Under the pieces are notes generated by a model. That model was given only the letters and a program-made list of their open reading frames with translations, was not told the origin of the DNA and ran no database searches. DNA of 64,000 bases, taken from positions 62,001 to 126,000 of IMG/VR virus record IMGVR_UViG_3300048113_001121; one strand, 5' to 3'. Source of the DNA: a virus. Each line of letters begins with the position of its first letter. Position 1 is the stretch's first letter. Below, piece by piece: positions 25,914-34,724 of this stretch. The position numbers were made by a program, and so were the translations under genes.

Positions 25914-27591
25914 TCAAAAAATAATTGATAGTTTTTTATTTTATAATGAATTAGATTTACTAGAATTAAGACTTGAAGAGTTGTATGACCATGTTGACTT
26001 ATTTTTAATTGTAGAGTCAACTAAAACTTTTACGGGAAAGGATAAACCATTATATTTTAAAGAGAATATTAATCGTTTTTCAAAGTGGAAAGATAAGATA
26101 AAACATTATATTGTTAAAGATACTCCAACAATAGTTAGTGAAAATATAATACAATCCCACACCACTATTGATTCTCAAAAAACTATAGAGTTCTATCGAG
26201 AGTCACACCAAAGAAACTCTATAGGTTTAGCACTAAAAGAATTAAAACTTAATTTTGAAGACATTATCATAGTTTCCGATGTTGATGAATTTCCTAATCA
26301 TAAAATTTTTAACAAATTATCTGATGATTTACCATATGGTCCTGTAATTTTTAAACAAAAATGGTTAGTATGGAATACTAAATTAGAAAAAATGCATTAC
26401 TGGTTAGGTTCTACCGCTTTTTATTACTCTCATTATATATCAAATAATAAAATATTTCAAAAAATTAGAGATGATAGATGGTCAGAGTATGAAGACACCC
26501 GTTTCACAATTAAAGAGAATGGGGGGTTCCATTTCTCTTGGTTTGGGGATTTTAATTTTATAAGACAGAAATTAAATGCTTTCTCACACACCGAACTATT
26601 GACTGAATTTTGGGACGATGATAATAACATCACTAACTTAATTAAAGACATGTACGCGTCGAATGGTATAGATAAAGATGGTACTACCGGTAAACTAAAA
26701 CCTTTTACTCAAGATAATTATGATTTACCTAAAATATGGGATAAGATTAAAAACACAGAAATTAACATTAAACAACCAAAAATTTACGATTGTTTTTTAT
26801 TTGACCATGAATTAGATATGTTAAATTTGAGGTTACATGAGATGAATAACTATGTTGACCATTTCATATTAATCGAATCTAGAAATAGTCATACAGGTAA
26901 AGATAAAGAGTTATTTTTTCAAAAACATAAAGGTTTATTTTCTAAATTTTTACACAAAATTGAACATGTAGTGATTGATTTACCAAATGAAATTTTATAT
27001 GAACCTCACCCATTAGGTGTAAATGACGAGGATAATCTCAATAAATTTAGAGAAAACTATAATAGAAACGCAATAAAAGATACTTTAGAAAGAATAATAC
27101 CTAACGATGATGATGTAATATTAATCTCAGATGTGGATGAAATATGGGACAATGACATACTGAGTAGACTTAAAAATAATCAAGTAACTTTTGACACTTT
27201 TAAAACTATACTTCAAAGATGGCACTATTGGAATTTTAAATGGGATTTTGAAAATATGTTTTGGCCAGGACCCGCCTTTTGTAGATGGTCTTATTTAAAG
27301 AGTACAACACCACAAAAAATAAGAAATGTTAGGTATGAACAAGAAACACATCTTAATGATATTAATGGGTGGCATTTATCATGGTTTGGTAATGTTGAAT
27401 GTAATATGCATAAATTAAGAAATACCCATCACCAAGAATTAAATATACATGATAAAGAATCAGTACGTAATATGATTAATAATGGTTATCTATTTGATGG
27501 TGAAAAAATGGTTAGTTTAGAATGGGACTACTACCCAAAATATAGACATTTGATTGAAGATGGTAAGTTATATAAAAATATTCATGAATAA
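25906..27591 (+). CDS. Tandem GT17-family glycosyltransferase
   Basis: 561 residues made of two copies of a GT17 (beta-1,4-GlcNAc transferase type) domain. Copy one (1-270) has DSFLFYNELDLLELRLEELY, FLIVESTKTFTGKDKPLYF and DIIIVSDVDEFP; copy two (285-561) has DCFLFDHELDMLNLRLHEMN, ILIESRNSHTGKDKELFF and VILISDVDEIW. Both keep the D-V-D-E metal motif and the GWHLSWFG / GGFHFSWFG strand near the end. Two active sites could build a disaccharide or act on two acceptors. It lies beside the oxygenases, a setting that fits glycosylation of a virion or host surface component. Confidence 0.88.
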   Translation: MINQKIIDSFLFYNELDLLELRLEELYDHVDLFLIVESTKTFTGKDKPLYFKENINRFSKWKDKIKHYIVKDTPTIVSENIIQSHTTIDSQKTIEFYRESHQRNSIGLALKELKLNFEDIIIVSDVDEFPNHKIFNKLSDDLPYGPVIFKQKWLVWNTKLEKMHYWLGSTAFYYSHYISNNKIFQKIRDDRWSEYEDTRFTIKENGGFHFSWFGDFNFIRQKLNAFSHTELLTEFWDDDNNITNLIKDMYASNGIDKDGTTGKLKPFTQDNYDLPKIWDKIKNTEINIKQPKIYDCFLFDHELDMLNLRLHEMNNYVDHFILIESRNSHTGKDKELFFQKHKGLFSKFLHKIEHVVIDLPNEILYEPHPLGVNDEDNLNKFRENYNRNAIKDTLERIIPNDDDVILISDVDEIWDNDILSRLKNNQVTFDTFKTILQRWHYWNFKWDFENMFWPGPAFCRWSYLKSTTPQKIRNVRYEQETHLNDINGWHLSWFGNVECNMHKLRNTHHQELNIHDKESVRNMINNGYLFDGEKMVSLEWDYYPKYRHLIEDGKLYKNIHE

Positions 27592-27593
27592 AA

Positions 27594-27617
27594 AAAGGAC
27601 GGTTAAAACCGTCCTTT
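27594..27617 (+). terminator. Terminator of the GT17 gene
   Basis: AAAGGACGGTT and AACCGTCCTTT form a hairpin directly after the stop codon. The hairpin is symmetric and could act on both strands. Confidence 0.8.
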
Positions 27618-27649
27618 AATAATTTTCGAATAGAACCGAAAGTTATTTA

Positions 27650-28486
27650 TTAATTAAATTTATTAAATCTATTAAACATTTCTCTTATTGTTTTTCTATC
27701 CTTATCAAACGACTCATGTAAGTCCTCATCAACTTCTTCGTACATAGAACCACATTCCACACATTCACCTTCATCAAGTTCAGAACCACACTGTTCACAA
27801 GTATCACACTCTTCACCCATCTCTTTTGATAATGAAAAAATCTTACCAATAGGTTTATCCATTTTAGCTACGGTTACTAAACTTTCGTCAGTCTCACCAC
27901 AACCCTCACACATTTCTTCATCTATTGTCTTTGAGTCTGTTTCAACAAAACCTATTGACATGTTGGTAACTTGTTCACCATATACATCAGCATCACCACC
28001 CTGTGAATCAAACTCATACGCGGAATCTTCATCATTAAATTTTTCTTTTCCGTCCATGTGAGTATCCATCATACTCTCCTCATCATGATATTCTGCGGGT
28101 GACATATCACCACCAAACATTTTCATTATGGAATCAATATCTAAACCATATGAATCATCAGAATAAGAACCATCAAATTGTTCAGGTCCACCTGAATCAT
28201 AATCGTAAGCTGAATCCACATTAGATAAATCCATGTCGTCAGCCTCCATTTCGTTAGTTTCTTTTTTTGATTTTACCTTCGATTCATTCACATTATGATT
28301 ACGATAAGTTTTTACGTTACCTTGATTATCAACAGTGATACCCCCATCGTCTTTAATACTATTATCAACCGTTAATGGTTGTAAATTACTTGGTACGTTA
28401 CCTGTGGCATAACCATTATAAAATGATGAATGATTTTGAAGAATAGAATTTCTTTCTTCGTCTGATATTGTCATATAATTTCTCAT
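27650..28486 (-). CDS. Acidic late protein with zinc ribbons
   Basis: 278 residues. The N-terminus MTISDEERNSILQNHSSF is a short helix that differs from the [IL]-x-E tag. The middle is Asp/Ser/Gly-rich and disordered. The C-terminal part holds CEGCGETDE and then CDTCEQCG with CVECGSM, likely one or two zinc ribbons, and ends in a basic helix. The late-type box lies 15 nt before the ATG. It may be a virion or assembly protein; no family recognised. Confidence 0.72.
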   Translation of the reverse strand: MRNYMTISDEERNSILQNHSSFYNGYATGNVPSNLQPLTVDNSIKDDGGITVDNQGNVKTYRNHNVNESKVKSKKETNEMEADDMDLSNVDSAYDYDSGGPEQFDGSYSDDSYGLDIDSIMKMFGGDMSPAEYHDEESMMDTHMDGKEKFNDEDSAYEFDSQGGDADVYGEQVTNMSIGFVETDSKTIDEEMCEGCGETDESLVTVAKMDKPIGKIFSLSKEMGEECDTCEQCGSELDEGECVECGSMYEEVDEDLHESFDKDRKTIREMFNRFNKFN

Positions 28487-28501
28487 AATCTTTGTTTTTA
28501 C

Positions 28502-28509
28502 TATAAATA
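28502..28509 (-). promoter_or_regulatory. Late-type box TATTTATA
   Basis: 15 nt before the ATG of the zinc-ribbon protein. Confidence 0.65.
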
Positions 28510-28573
28510 TGTTGATATATTCATTTCTCGTTTGACATAGTAAACGGATTAAGTTATATTTTAAATAAAAACT

Positions 28574-28831
28574 ATGAATAGAGAAGAAATAGATGAAATT
28601 GCTGAAGGAGCAATTGTTATGGATGGATTTGATGATTGTATCGTTGGAGTTAGCGAAGAATTTGGTCGTGGAACAAGAATTGTGTATTCAAAACAACGTA
28701 TAATTCAAAAAATGGTAAAAACTGACCTTATGACTGAGGAAGAGGCCGATGAATATTTTTATTTTAATATGGTAGGTGGTCATTTCGGTGAAAGAAACCC
28801 AATTTTCTTAACTACTTCTATGGCAGTTTAA
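28574..28831 (+). CDS. Small hypothetical protein
   Basis: 85 residues starting MNREEIDEIAEGAIVMDGFD, with an alpha/beta pattern and a helix MTEEEADEYFYFNM. This resembles widespread small phage proteins of unknown function that keep the phrase GAIVMDGFDDCI. It is followed 40 nt later by another small gene with its own promoter. Confidence 0.72.
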   Translation: MNREEIDEIAEGAIVMDGFDDCIVGVSEEFGRGTRIVYSKQRIIQKMVKTDLMTEEEADEYFYFNMVGGHFGERNPIFLTTSMAV

Positions 28832-28842
28832 TATTTTATCCG

Positions 28843-28850
28843 TATATTTG
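28843..28850 (+). promoter_or_regulatory. Host-like -7 element TATATTTG
   Basis: 21 nt before the ATG at 28872. Confidence 0.65.
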
Positions 28851-28871
28851 TTTTAACGAAAAAAACACAAT

Positions 28872-29264
28872 ATGTCAGATTTTATAGAACAATTTAAAGC
28901 AGATAAAGGGGTGAGGGACTTAATTAAGAGAAAAGTCTTAACCTCACAAGATTTAAGAGCATCTTGGAGATATGACTCCCACGACTTGAATTTCAGAATT
29001 ACTCACATTAAGAGACACAGTGAATGGAGTACCTCATTATTTGTTAATGTTGCGGTTTCTGGTGGATTGAAAGGTTGGGGTTGGAGAACTGATGAAAATG
29101 GTCTATGTAATATTAATAATACTCGTGACTTTCGTAGTGCCATCTCAAGAAATCGTGAGATTAGACGTTTTGTTGAAAAGTCGGTAGCACATGAACTTAA
29201 ACTTTTTGGGATTAAATCGTGGGAGGTTAATATTGGTAAATTAAATATTAAAGAATCTATTTAA
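28872..29264 (+). CDS. Hypothetical protein
   Basis: 130 residues, basic, with KRKVLTSQDLRASWRYDSHD, a Trp-rich GGLKGWGWRTDENG and a helix NREIRRFVEKSVAHELKLFG. No known domain. It is an early-type gene by its promoter and abuts the convergent DUF4314 gene. Confidence 0.68.
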   Translation: MSDFIEQFKADKGVRDLIKRKVLTSQDLRASWRYDSHDLNFRITHIKRHSEWSTSLFVNVAVSGGLKGWGWRTDENGLCNINNTRDFRSAISRNREIRRFVEKSVAHELKLFGIKSWEVNIGKLNIKESI

Positions 29265-29900
29265 TTATCTACCGAACATCATCATATAGTATTTAAGAGC
29301 CTTACTAGTTAGGGTTCTTATTTTTTTCTCTAAATTTCTATTCGAATAGTCATCGGTCCCTTCGTCTTCAACCATTTTCATAGCCATTCTAATAAATTCA
29401 TCTCTTGTTTGTTGAGACATCTTCATTAACTCCTCAACCATGTCTTCATCATATTCTCTACCTGACTTCATTTCTTCAAATTCAATAAATTTTTGAAGAT
29501 ATTTTGGTCCAGAGACTAAAAATTGACCTGATTCGAACATATTAACTAAACCTGACTCCCTAATCTTACTTAAAAAGTCAAAGAATATTTTTTCATTAGA
29601 ATACTTAAAAATTTCTTTAAGACTTATTAGGTTATCTAAATTTGGGTTATTATGAGCTTCTTTGATATTTGTTTTTAAATCTCTCTCCATCATCCATATG
29701 TCCTCTGAAGACACTAAAGATAATGATGAACCATTTTCCCATTTAACTGAAATTATCTCCTCACCCTCATCAAACGGGTCTTTAGTGACGTTATTTACCA
29801 CACCTTTAGTACCACCAGGAACTGGTGAATATGGGTCTTTCATATAAATTAAAATTATATTATCACCTTCCTTTACACTTGGGTTTACATCTTTAGCCAT
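29265..29900 (-). CDS. DUF4314-type domain protein, late
   Basis: 211 residues. Residues 10-70 read GDNIILIYMKDPYSPVPGGT then KGVVNNV and VKWENGSSLSLVSSEDIW, matching the DUF4314 pattern of a small beta-barrel (G-T-x-G-x-V, then V-x-W-D/E-N-G-S). The rest is a helical acidic tail ending in a Met-rich YYMMMFGR. Function unknown. A late-type box lies 14 nt upstream. Confidence 0.75.
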   Translation of the reverse strand: MAKDVNPSVKEGDNIILIYMKDPYSPVPGGTKGVVNNVTKDPFDEGEEIISVKWENGSSLSLVSSEDIWMMERDLKTNIKEAHNNPNLDNLISLKEIFKYSNEKIFFDFLSKIRESGLVNMFESGQFLVSGPKYLQKFIEFEEMKSGREYDEDMVEELMKMSQQTRDEFIRMAMKMVEDEGTDDYSNRNLEKKIRTLTSKALKYYMMMFGR

Positions 29901-29914
29901 TTAAAGTCTTTTAA

Positions 29915-29922
29915 AATAAATA
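29915..29922 (-). promoter_or_regulatory. Late-type box TATTTATT
   Basis: 14 nt before the ATG of the DUF4314-type gene; divergent from the box at 29952. Confidence 0.6.
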
Positions 29923-29951
29923 TAACGTATAACAGTTTAGTATTAGTGACA

Positions 29952-29959
29952 TATTTATA
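29952..29959 (+). promoter_or_regulatory. Late-type box TATTTATA
   Basis: 14 nt before the GTG start of the membrane protein at 29974; one of the plus-strand examples. Confidence 0.65.
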
Positions 29960-29973
29960 ATAAAACATTACAA

Positions 29974-30603
29974 GTGAAAGTTTTAGTTACAGAAGAACAA
30001 TATCAAGTATTATTAAACGAGAGAATCGGAGAACAAGTAACGTCTACCTTAAAAAGGTTAGATAAATTACTTAAAAAAATAATTACAGACGTAAAACAAC
30101 AATTTGGTATTAGTACTAAATTCGCCCTGACTTACGGAGCAGGTATCGGTGCACTTATGGAGCCTGTTGAAAAATACCTTAATGGTCAGTTTACAGGTTT
30201 AGAATCTTGGCAGGTATCCTCATTGGTTATTGCCGCAATATCTATCGTTTATTTTGAAGGTAAAGAGTACGATAAACTCAGAAAAGATATTGAACAACAA
30301 GGTTTAGATGATGAATTAAAGTCTGCGGTTAGTAAAACTCAACAACTTAAAGATAAATTTAGTGCAATGTTAAGCGTTCTTGGTATTAGTGTGTATAGAG
30401 GTGGAGATATATTAGCATACACTTTTTTATTACCTATTTTAGGTATGATTATTAATGTCGCAAATACCTTTGGTTTTGATTCTGTAGAAATGGCAACATT
30501 AACAACATCATTAGTTCATTCAGGTCTTATAACTGTTTCGTCAGTAGTCTTTAGAGACGTAATGCAGAAAATTGCTAGTAAGTTATCTAGTCGACATCGA
30601 TAA
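29974..30603 (+). CDS. Tagged membrane protein
   Basis: 209 residues from a GTG start. The tag is LVTEEQYQVLLNERIGEQ (4-21), with three [ILV]-x-E sites. Then a Lys-rich helix leads into hydrophobic segments near 45-60, 80-95, 145-165 and 175-195, which could span a membrane. It may be a virion membrane-active protein or a late holin-type protein. It overlaps the convergent SAP-domain gene by 17 nt. Confidence 0.7.
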   Translation: MKVLVTEEQYQVLLNERIGEQVTSTLKRLDKLLKKIITDVKQQFGISTKFALTYGAGIGALMEPVEKYLNGQFTGLESWQVSSLVIAAISIVYFEGKEYDKLRKDIEQQGLDDELKSAVSKTQQLKDKFSAMLSVLGISVYRGGDILAYTFLLPILGMIINVANTFGFDSVEMATLTTSLVHSGLITVSSVVFRDVMQKIASKLSSRHR

Positions 30604-30919
30604 AATTAAAATCTTTATCGACCTCATAGTAGTGTACACTCATTGAGTAGTATAGGTCTTTAACTTTATTTTTTTCTCTTAGTTTACCAATCTGTTTTCT
30701 TTTGTCAGATTCACCCATCATTATACCGATAACTTTTTTACCTTTTGGTGGTTTATATTCAGTCGGTAAACTAACAGTGACTGGTACTGGTTTAATAAAA
30801 TCTAAAATACTATTAATTAATTTTGTTTTTGTACCTGTACGGTGAAGAGAGTACTCTTTACAGATTAGTTTAATTTCAACTAATGATAACTTCTTTAAAT
30901 TTTCTCGCGTGTGTTCCAT
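30587..30919 (-). CDS. SAP-domain protein
   Basis: 110 residues. LKKLSLVEIKLICKEYSLHR followed by GTKTKLINSILDFI (8-42) is a SAP motif, two short helices that bind DNA. After a linker, KGKKVIGIMMGESDKRKQIG and a beta end follow. It could act on phage or host DNA in transcription, replication or packaging. The host-like promoter element ends 4 nt before the ATG, so its mRNA is probably leaderless. Confidence 0.78.
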   Translation of the reverse strand: MEHTRENLKKLSLVEIKLICKEYSLHRTGTKTKLINSILDFIKPVPVTVSLPTEYKPPKGKKVIGIMMGESDKRKQIGKLREKNKVKDLYYSMSVHYYEVDKDFNFIDVD

Positions 30920-30923
30920 ATAA

Positions 30924-30931
30924 CAAAGATA
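30924..30931 (-). promoter_or_regulatory. Host-like -7 element TATCTTTG
   Basis: 4 nt before the ATG of the SAP-domain gene, the same gap as at both CAP genes. Confidence 0.7.
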
Positions 30932-30966
30932 CGGATTTTATCTTAATAAAAAAAATGCAATATAAT

Positions 30967-31434
30967 TTAATCGGGAATATGTACTATATTTTTTACACTA
31001 AACCAATTATATTCGAAACCATATTTTGCTTTAGCATTATATTCATCATTGTGATTAGTCCAATCAAAACTACATGAACTTAAAAAACCAACCATATCAT
31101 CACCCTCATCATCGGAGGTTTTAGTTACAAATTCCATATTTTCATTTAAGTGATAATCACCAAATGTATTTATCACTGCGGATAAAATTTTATCTAATTC
31201 TTTACATAATGGTCCGTGGTCTGGGTCATCTACCATGAAAGGAATTTCAACTTCAAAATAAACTGTACCGTTTTGATTAGCACCATATATTTTAGTTATT
31301 AAATTTGTCGCTTTTAATTTCCTAAGTAGTGGGGATTTACTTTCAACTACGTACAATAGTATTTGTACGGCTCTTCTAGCTACACCTCTAAATTCTTCTT
31401 CACTTTTAAATTCCATATCTTTTTTCGTATTCAT
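30967..31434 (-). CDS. Hypothetical late protein
   Basis: 155 residues, alpha/beta (ARRAVQILLYVVESKSPLLR, then TVYFEVEIPFMVDDPDHGPL and a C-terminal NWFSVKNIV strand). No family recognised. Its start overlaps the upstream metalloprotease-like gene by 29 nt, and both share the late box at 32267. Confidence 0.68.
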   Translation of the reverse strand: MNTKKDMEFKSEEEFRGVARRAVQILLYVVESKSPLLRKLKATNLITKIYGANQNGTVYFEVEIPFMVDDPDHGPLCKELDKILSAVINTFGDYHLNENMEFVTKTSDDEGDDMVGFLSSCSFDWTNHNDEYNAKAKYGFEYNWFSVKNIVHIPD

Positions 31435-32263
31435 CAGATAAGAAAGAGATTAACTCTAACGAATCTTTATCATTTAGTTGATGTGCGTACTGACTTCTTT
31501 TAAACCAATCACCTATAACTTGTTTAATTGGTTGATTACGAAGTTTAGCGACTCTTATAATACCTTTAAGTTCTGCAGGTATTTCGTGACTTTGTTTATA
31601 ATACTCTTTACCTGTTGGGTCTTCATCCCCCTCTTCTTTAAAATGTATTTCATTATCAGGTCTCATATAATTTTCTTGAAATATATGTTCTATTTCGTGA
31701 GCAACTACGTCATTTATATCTGCAATTAAATCGTACATAAGTGAAGGGTAATGTTCAGGATTAATAATTATTAGTACTGAAATTGTATCTCCGTCAGACA
31801 TTAATGCCCCATTAATCATGTAGGGTTCTTTTATACTATAATCGGCATTGTAAGTTAATTCTATGGAGAATGACGGTATATTGTACGACCTACTTATGTT
31901 TAACTTTTTAAAGTCATTATCAAAGTCATATTCAATTTCATTCGTTTCAGTGATGTCTTCAGGTAAAAAGTATTCACCATAATTTTCACTTTTAACAATA
32001 TTTGTTATGTCTCTAACTATACGTCTAATTGGTTCATTAATACCCTTAGCCTCATTTATGATGTTAGACTCATTGATAGATTCTTTAACAGTTAATAGTA
32101 ACTCATTTGTAATAGTTTCGGGATTTTCGTCTTCATAAAACCCTGTTTTTATTCTAAAATAGTTGTTCTTACCTAAATTACGCGCATAAGACTCAGAACC
32201 TACACTATTAGTTATAGTTTCTATAATACCATCATAATAATCTTGAAATTCATTACTTATCAT
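31406..32263 (-). CDS. Zinc metalloprotease-like late protein
   Basis: 285 residues when started at MISNEFQDYYDG, which lies 3 nt after a late box; an upstream in-frame ATG would include the promoter. INDVVAHEIEHIFQENYM contains HExxH and, about 40 residues later, SHEIPAELKGI offers the third Glu ligand. Residues 75-100 contain several INE/INEA/INEP sequences, the same local motif as the tag but internal. Gluzincin-like fold is inferred; substrate unknown. Confidence 0.78.
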   Translation of the reverse strand: MISNEFQDYYDGIIETITNSVGSESYARNLGKNNYFRIKTGFYEDENPETITNELLLTVKESINESNIINEAKGINEPIRRIVRDITNIVKSENYGEYFLPEDITETNEIEYDFDNDFKKLNISRSYNIPSFSIELTYNADYSIKEPYMINGALMSDGDTISVLIIINPEHYPSLMYDLIADINDVVAHEIEHIFQENYMRPDNEIHFKEEGDEDPTGKEYYKQSHEIPAELKGIIRVAKLRNQPIKQVIGDWFKRSQYAHQLNDKDSLELISFLSDEYEKRYGI

Positions 32264-32266
32264 ACT

Positions 32267-32274
32267 AATAAATA
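32267..32274 (-). promoter_or_regulatory. Late-type box TATTTATT
   Basis: 3 nt before the chosen ATG at 32263; this spacing supports that start. Confidence 0.65.
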
Positions 32275-32276
32275 TA

Positions 32277-32759
32277 TCAGTATCTGTTAAGTAGAAAAGG
32301 AATTGATAAACCCGCACCGAATTCTATAGTATTAGAAACATTTAGAATCAAAGCGATGTCTATTGAACGTGAATTTTGAGTAATAAGTTTAATTGGGTGT
32401 AGTCTAATCATTACATCGGGGTAAAAATCCGCAGGTTCACTTGTATAAAGAACCATTTTACCCCCAACCCCTACATTGATACCGTTTCTTAAAAATCCAT
32501 AATTAATACCTAACCTATTTGGGTAGGCTCCCGTTTGATTTATAATCGGGACCCCTCCAGTGTTAATTATATTTAATTGGCCCGTAGTATATATTCCCCA
32601 TGGGGCATATGGGTTACGACTATTGATTACAGATGTGTTAATATTATCTGTGGAAAGAAATAAGTCTCCACTACCAAATAACACACCAACCGTAGATGAT
32701 TGTGAATAAACATTAGATATTGTCAGAAAAAATGTAATAATAATTGTAGTAAATCTCAT
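32277..32759 (-). CDS. Exported protein, probable small outer-membrane beta-barrel
   Basis: 160 residues. Signal peptide MRFTTIIITFFLTISNVYSQ, then alternating hydrophobic strands with Gly (GVLFGSGDLFLS, NYGFLRNGINVGVGGKMVLY) and a last strand SIPFLLNRY ending in an aromatic residue, as outer-membrane proteins do. It may change the surface of the infected cell, for example against a second phage; that is a guess. Its promoter is host-like, unlike its late neighbours. Confidence 0.72.
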   Translation of the reverse strand: MRFTTIIITFFLTISNVYSQSSTVGVLFGSGDLFLSTDNINTSVINSRNPYAPWGIYTTGQLNIINTGGVPIINQTGAYPNRLGINYGFLRNGINVGVGGKMVLYTSEPADFYPDVMIRLHPIKLITQNSRSIDIALILNVSNTIEFGAGLSIPFLLNRY

Positions 32760-32780
32760 AAATGTTTTTTTTTAATAAAA

Positions 32781-32788
32781 CAAATATA
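32781..32788 (-). promoter_or_regulatory. Host-like -7 element TATATTTG
   Basis: 21 nt before the ATG of the exported beta-barrel gene. Confidence 0.65.
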
Positions 32789-32812
32789 ACCACAAAATTT
32801 TAAATAAACAAA

Positions 32813-33664
32813 TTACAGACTCTTTAACATTTCAATTAAAGGTGGATAAGGGTAAACGTCAAATTTGTCCTTACGATAATTGGTATGACTCCATATCCCA
32901 ACACCCCCATGATTTGCTAACTTGTTAAATTCAAATGGTCCCCAATCACTTCTATCAGCATCATTGTATGTTCTTACAGCGTACTTGGTATTTCCTCCGT
33001 TAAGTCCATCTTCGGTTAAAACTTTACCATTTAATCCTAAGTAACCTTTTTCATTTAAAAATTGTTGTTTCTCCAAAACATTTAAACCTTTAAATGATTG
33101 TTTAGTATCAAACAGTTCAACCATACCTTTACAAACATCAATACCATATTCTAAACTATATTTATCTATCAAAAATTTAACAGACTCTATTTGTTTGTCG
33201 GTATATTTTTGATAGTATCGATATCCTCTCCAATTTTTACCTAAATCTACAACATCCTCTTCAGGTACTTTACTATTAACATATGTGAAATATTCCCCCT
33301 TAACTGATTTTACTAATGGACCATAGTTACAAATTTCTATACCTATAGATTGTTCATTTAACTCTCTATTATTAGAATTCTTAGTACCTAAATGATGTGC
33401 CCATTGTTCAACAGGTAATCCTTGTACTATAACACCATCCCAATCTGTATTACCATCTCTAGTAGATTTTCCTCCAACAACAAATTGAGTGGCAACTCTT
33501 AATGGTCTACCACCTTTAGTCCTGTCTCTATCCCATGAACTAAATACCCAATCTGGTCTGTGACTACCTGCCGTGTGGTGTAAAACTATAGTCTTTTTGT
33601 CTGTTTTATTTGAATAATACTCATCCCCCTCTAAATATTGTTTTTTTATATCAATTTTTTTCAT
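32813..33664 (-). CDS. N-acetylmuramoyl-L-alanine amidase (endolysin)
   Basis: 283 residues. Amidase-2 fold: KKTIVLHHTAGS (first zinc His), WAHHLG, SIGIEICNYG, and HTNYRKDKFDVYPYP, with the second His and the Lys/Asp near the end. It cleaves the bond between muramic acid and the stem peptide. There is no signal peptide, so it needs a holin or similar to reach the wall. A late-type box lies 19 nt upstream, the expected timing for lysis. Confidence 0.9.
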   Translation of the reverse strand: MKKIDIKKQYLEGDEYYSNKTDKKTIVLHHTAGSHRPDWVFSSWDRDRTKGGRPLRVATQFVVGGKSTRDGNTDWDGVIVQGLPVEQWAHHLGTKNSNNRELNEQSIGIEICNYGPLVKSVKGEYFTYVNSKVPEEDVVDLGKNWRGYRYYQKYTDKQIESVKFLIDKYSLEYGIDVCKGMVELFDTKQSFKGLNVLEKQQFLNEKGYLGLNGKVLTEDGLNGGNTKYAVRTYNDADRSDWGPFEFNKLANHGGVGIWSHTNYRKDKFDVYPYPPLIEMLKSL

Positions 33665-33671
33665 ATCTTTG
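33664..33671 (+). promoter_or_regulatory. Host-like -7 element TATCTTTG
   Basis: 25 nt before the ATG at 33697. It begins at the first base of the divergent endolysin gene. Confidence 0.6.
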
Positions 33672-33683
33672 TCTATGTATAAT

Positions 33684-33691
33684 AATAAATA
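33684..33691 (-). promoter_or_regulatory. Late-type box TATTTATT
   Basis: 19 nt before the endolysin ATG; the two promoter classes are interleaved in this 30-nt gap. Confidence 0.65.
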
Positions 33692-33696
33692 TAACT

Positions 33697-34122
33697 ATGA
33701 ACAATATTAATTTTTTTGCAGATAGACTTAGAAAAATAGGTGACGAAGCACTAAAGGAAGCCTTGTACCTAAATTTGAATGTTAACGAAGTTTTATTATC
33801 CTATGAAATTGCGGGAATTCCTTCACCAATTATGATTAAGAGAAATACGTGGGCCGACATGGAAAGAGGATGGGGTAACGGTTACGTTAAAATTATTCCC
33901 TCACATAAAGACCACGGAAAGGGTTATGACGATATTGATGTAAGTGTACATGGAGGTTTAACATTTTCAGAAACCATACTATCAGGTGATGAATGGCCTG
34001 AAGGTCATTGGGTAGGTTTCGATACCGCACACTCAGGTGATGACATCAGATTGTGGCCTAAAGAATCTGTTTTAGATGAAACTAAAGATTTATTTAGTCA
34101 AATTTATAAAATTAAAAGATAG
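33697..34122 (+). CDS. Conserved-looking phage protein
   Basis: 141 residues from the ATG behind the promoter. The phrase DHGKGYDDIDVSVHGGLTFS followed by WVGFDTAHSGDD is found in many small phage and plasmid proteins of unknown function; conserved His and Asp could be catalytic or metal ligands. It begins a plus-strand series of ten or more genes. Confidence 0.75.
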   Translation: MNNINFFADRLRKIGDEALKEALYLNLNVNEVLLSYEIAGIPSPIMIKRNTWADMERGWGNGYVKIIPSHKDHGKGYDDIDVSVHGGLTFSETILSGDEWPEGHWVGFDTAHSGDDIRLWPKESVLDETKDLFSQIYKIKR

Positions 34123-34129
34123 TGAATTT

Positions 34130-34723
34130 ATGAAGATTTTATTTAAACTATTTTTAATATTTTTAAGTTTACCATTACATAGTCAAACATTAACTATTGA
34201 GAATGATACTATAAAAACTGATATATTTGATGTTGTATACTCTGAAGAATTGGAACAACCCTTATGGATATCATATAAAGTATTATGTCCGATGGGAACT
34301 CAAAGTAGAAGTGGTTTAAATTTCTATACAAACGATAGTATTCAAACCTCAGATATTGATGATTATAAAGACAATGTTTGGGATAGAGGCCATTTAGCTC
34401 CCGCGGCCGCGTTTAACTGCGATAGGGAAACACTTAAAAAAACATTTACATATTTAAATTGTGTTCTACAACATGAAGGATTAAATCGTGGACCGTGGAG
34501 AGAATTAGAAGAGTTTGAAAGAGGATTATCAAAAGTTTATGATAATGTTTGGGTAGAAATCATAGTAAAGTTCGAAGGTGAACTTGAAAAAGTATTAGGC
34601 GGAGCAACAATTCCTTCAGGGTTTTTAAAGACCATAAAATTTGACAATAAGGAAATAATGTTTTACTTTCCTAATATTGACGTTTCTGGTGAGGACTGGG
34701 GACACTTTAAAGTAATGAATTAA
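34130..34723 (+). CDS. Secreted DNA/RNA non-specific endonuclease
   Basis: 197 residues from MKILFKLFLIFLSLPLHSQ, a signal peptide; the longer frame start lacks one. The DRGH motif (WDRGHLAPAAAF, His is the general base) and the helix with YLNCVLQHEGLNRGPWRELE (Asn binds the metal, then N-x-G-x-W) mark the NucA/EndA family. The mature enzyme should act in the periplasm or outside. It could degrade incoming DNA of rivals or DNA released at lysis. It is close to its neighbours (7 and 1 nt). Confidence 0.87.
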   Translation: MKILFKLFLIFLSLPLHSQTLTIENDTIKTDIFDVVYSEELEQPLWISYKVLCPMGTQSRSGLNFYTNDSIQTSDIDDYKDNVWDRGHLAPAAAFNCDRETLKKTFTYLNCVLQHEGLNRGPWRELEEFERGLSKVYDNVWVEIIVKFEGELEKVLGGATIPSGFLKTIKFDNKEIMFYFPNIDVSGEDWGHFKVMN

Positions 34724-34724
34724 A

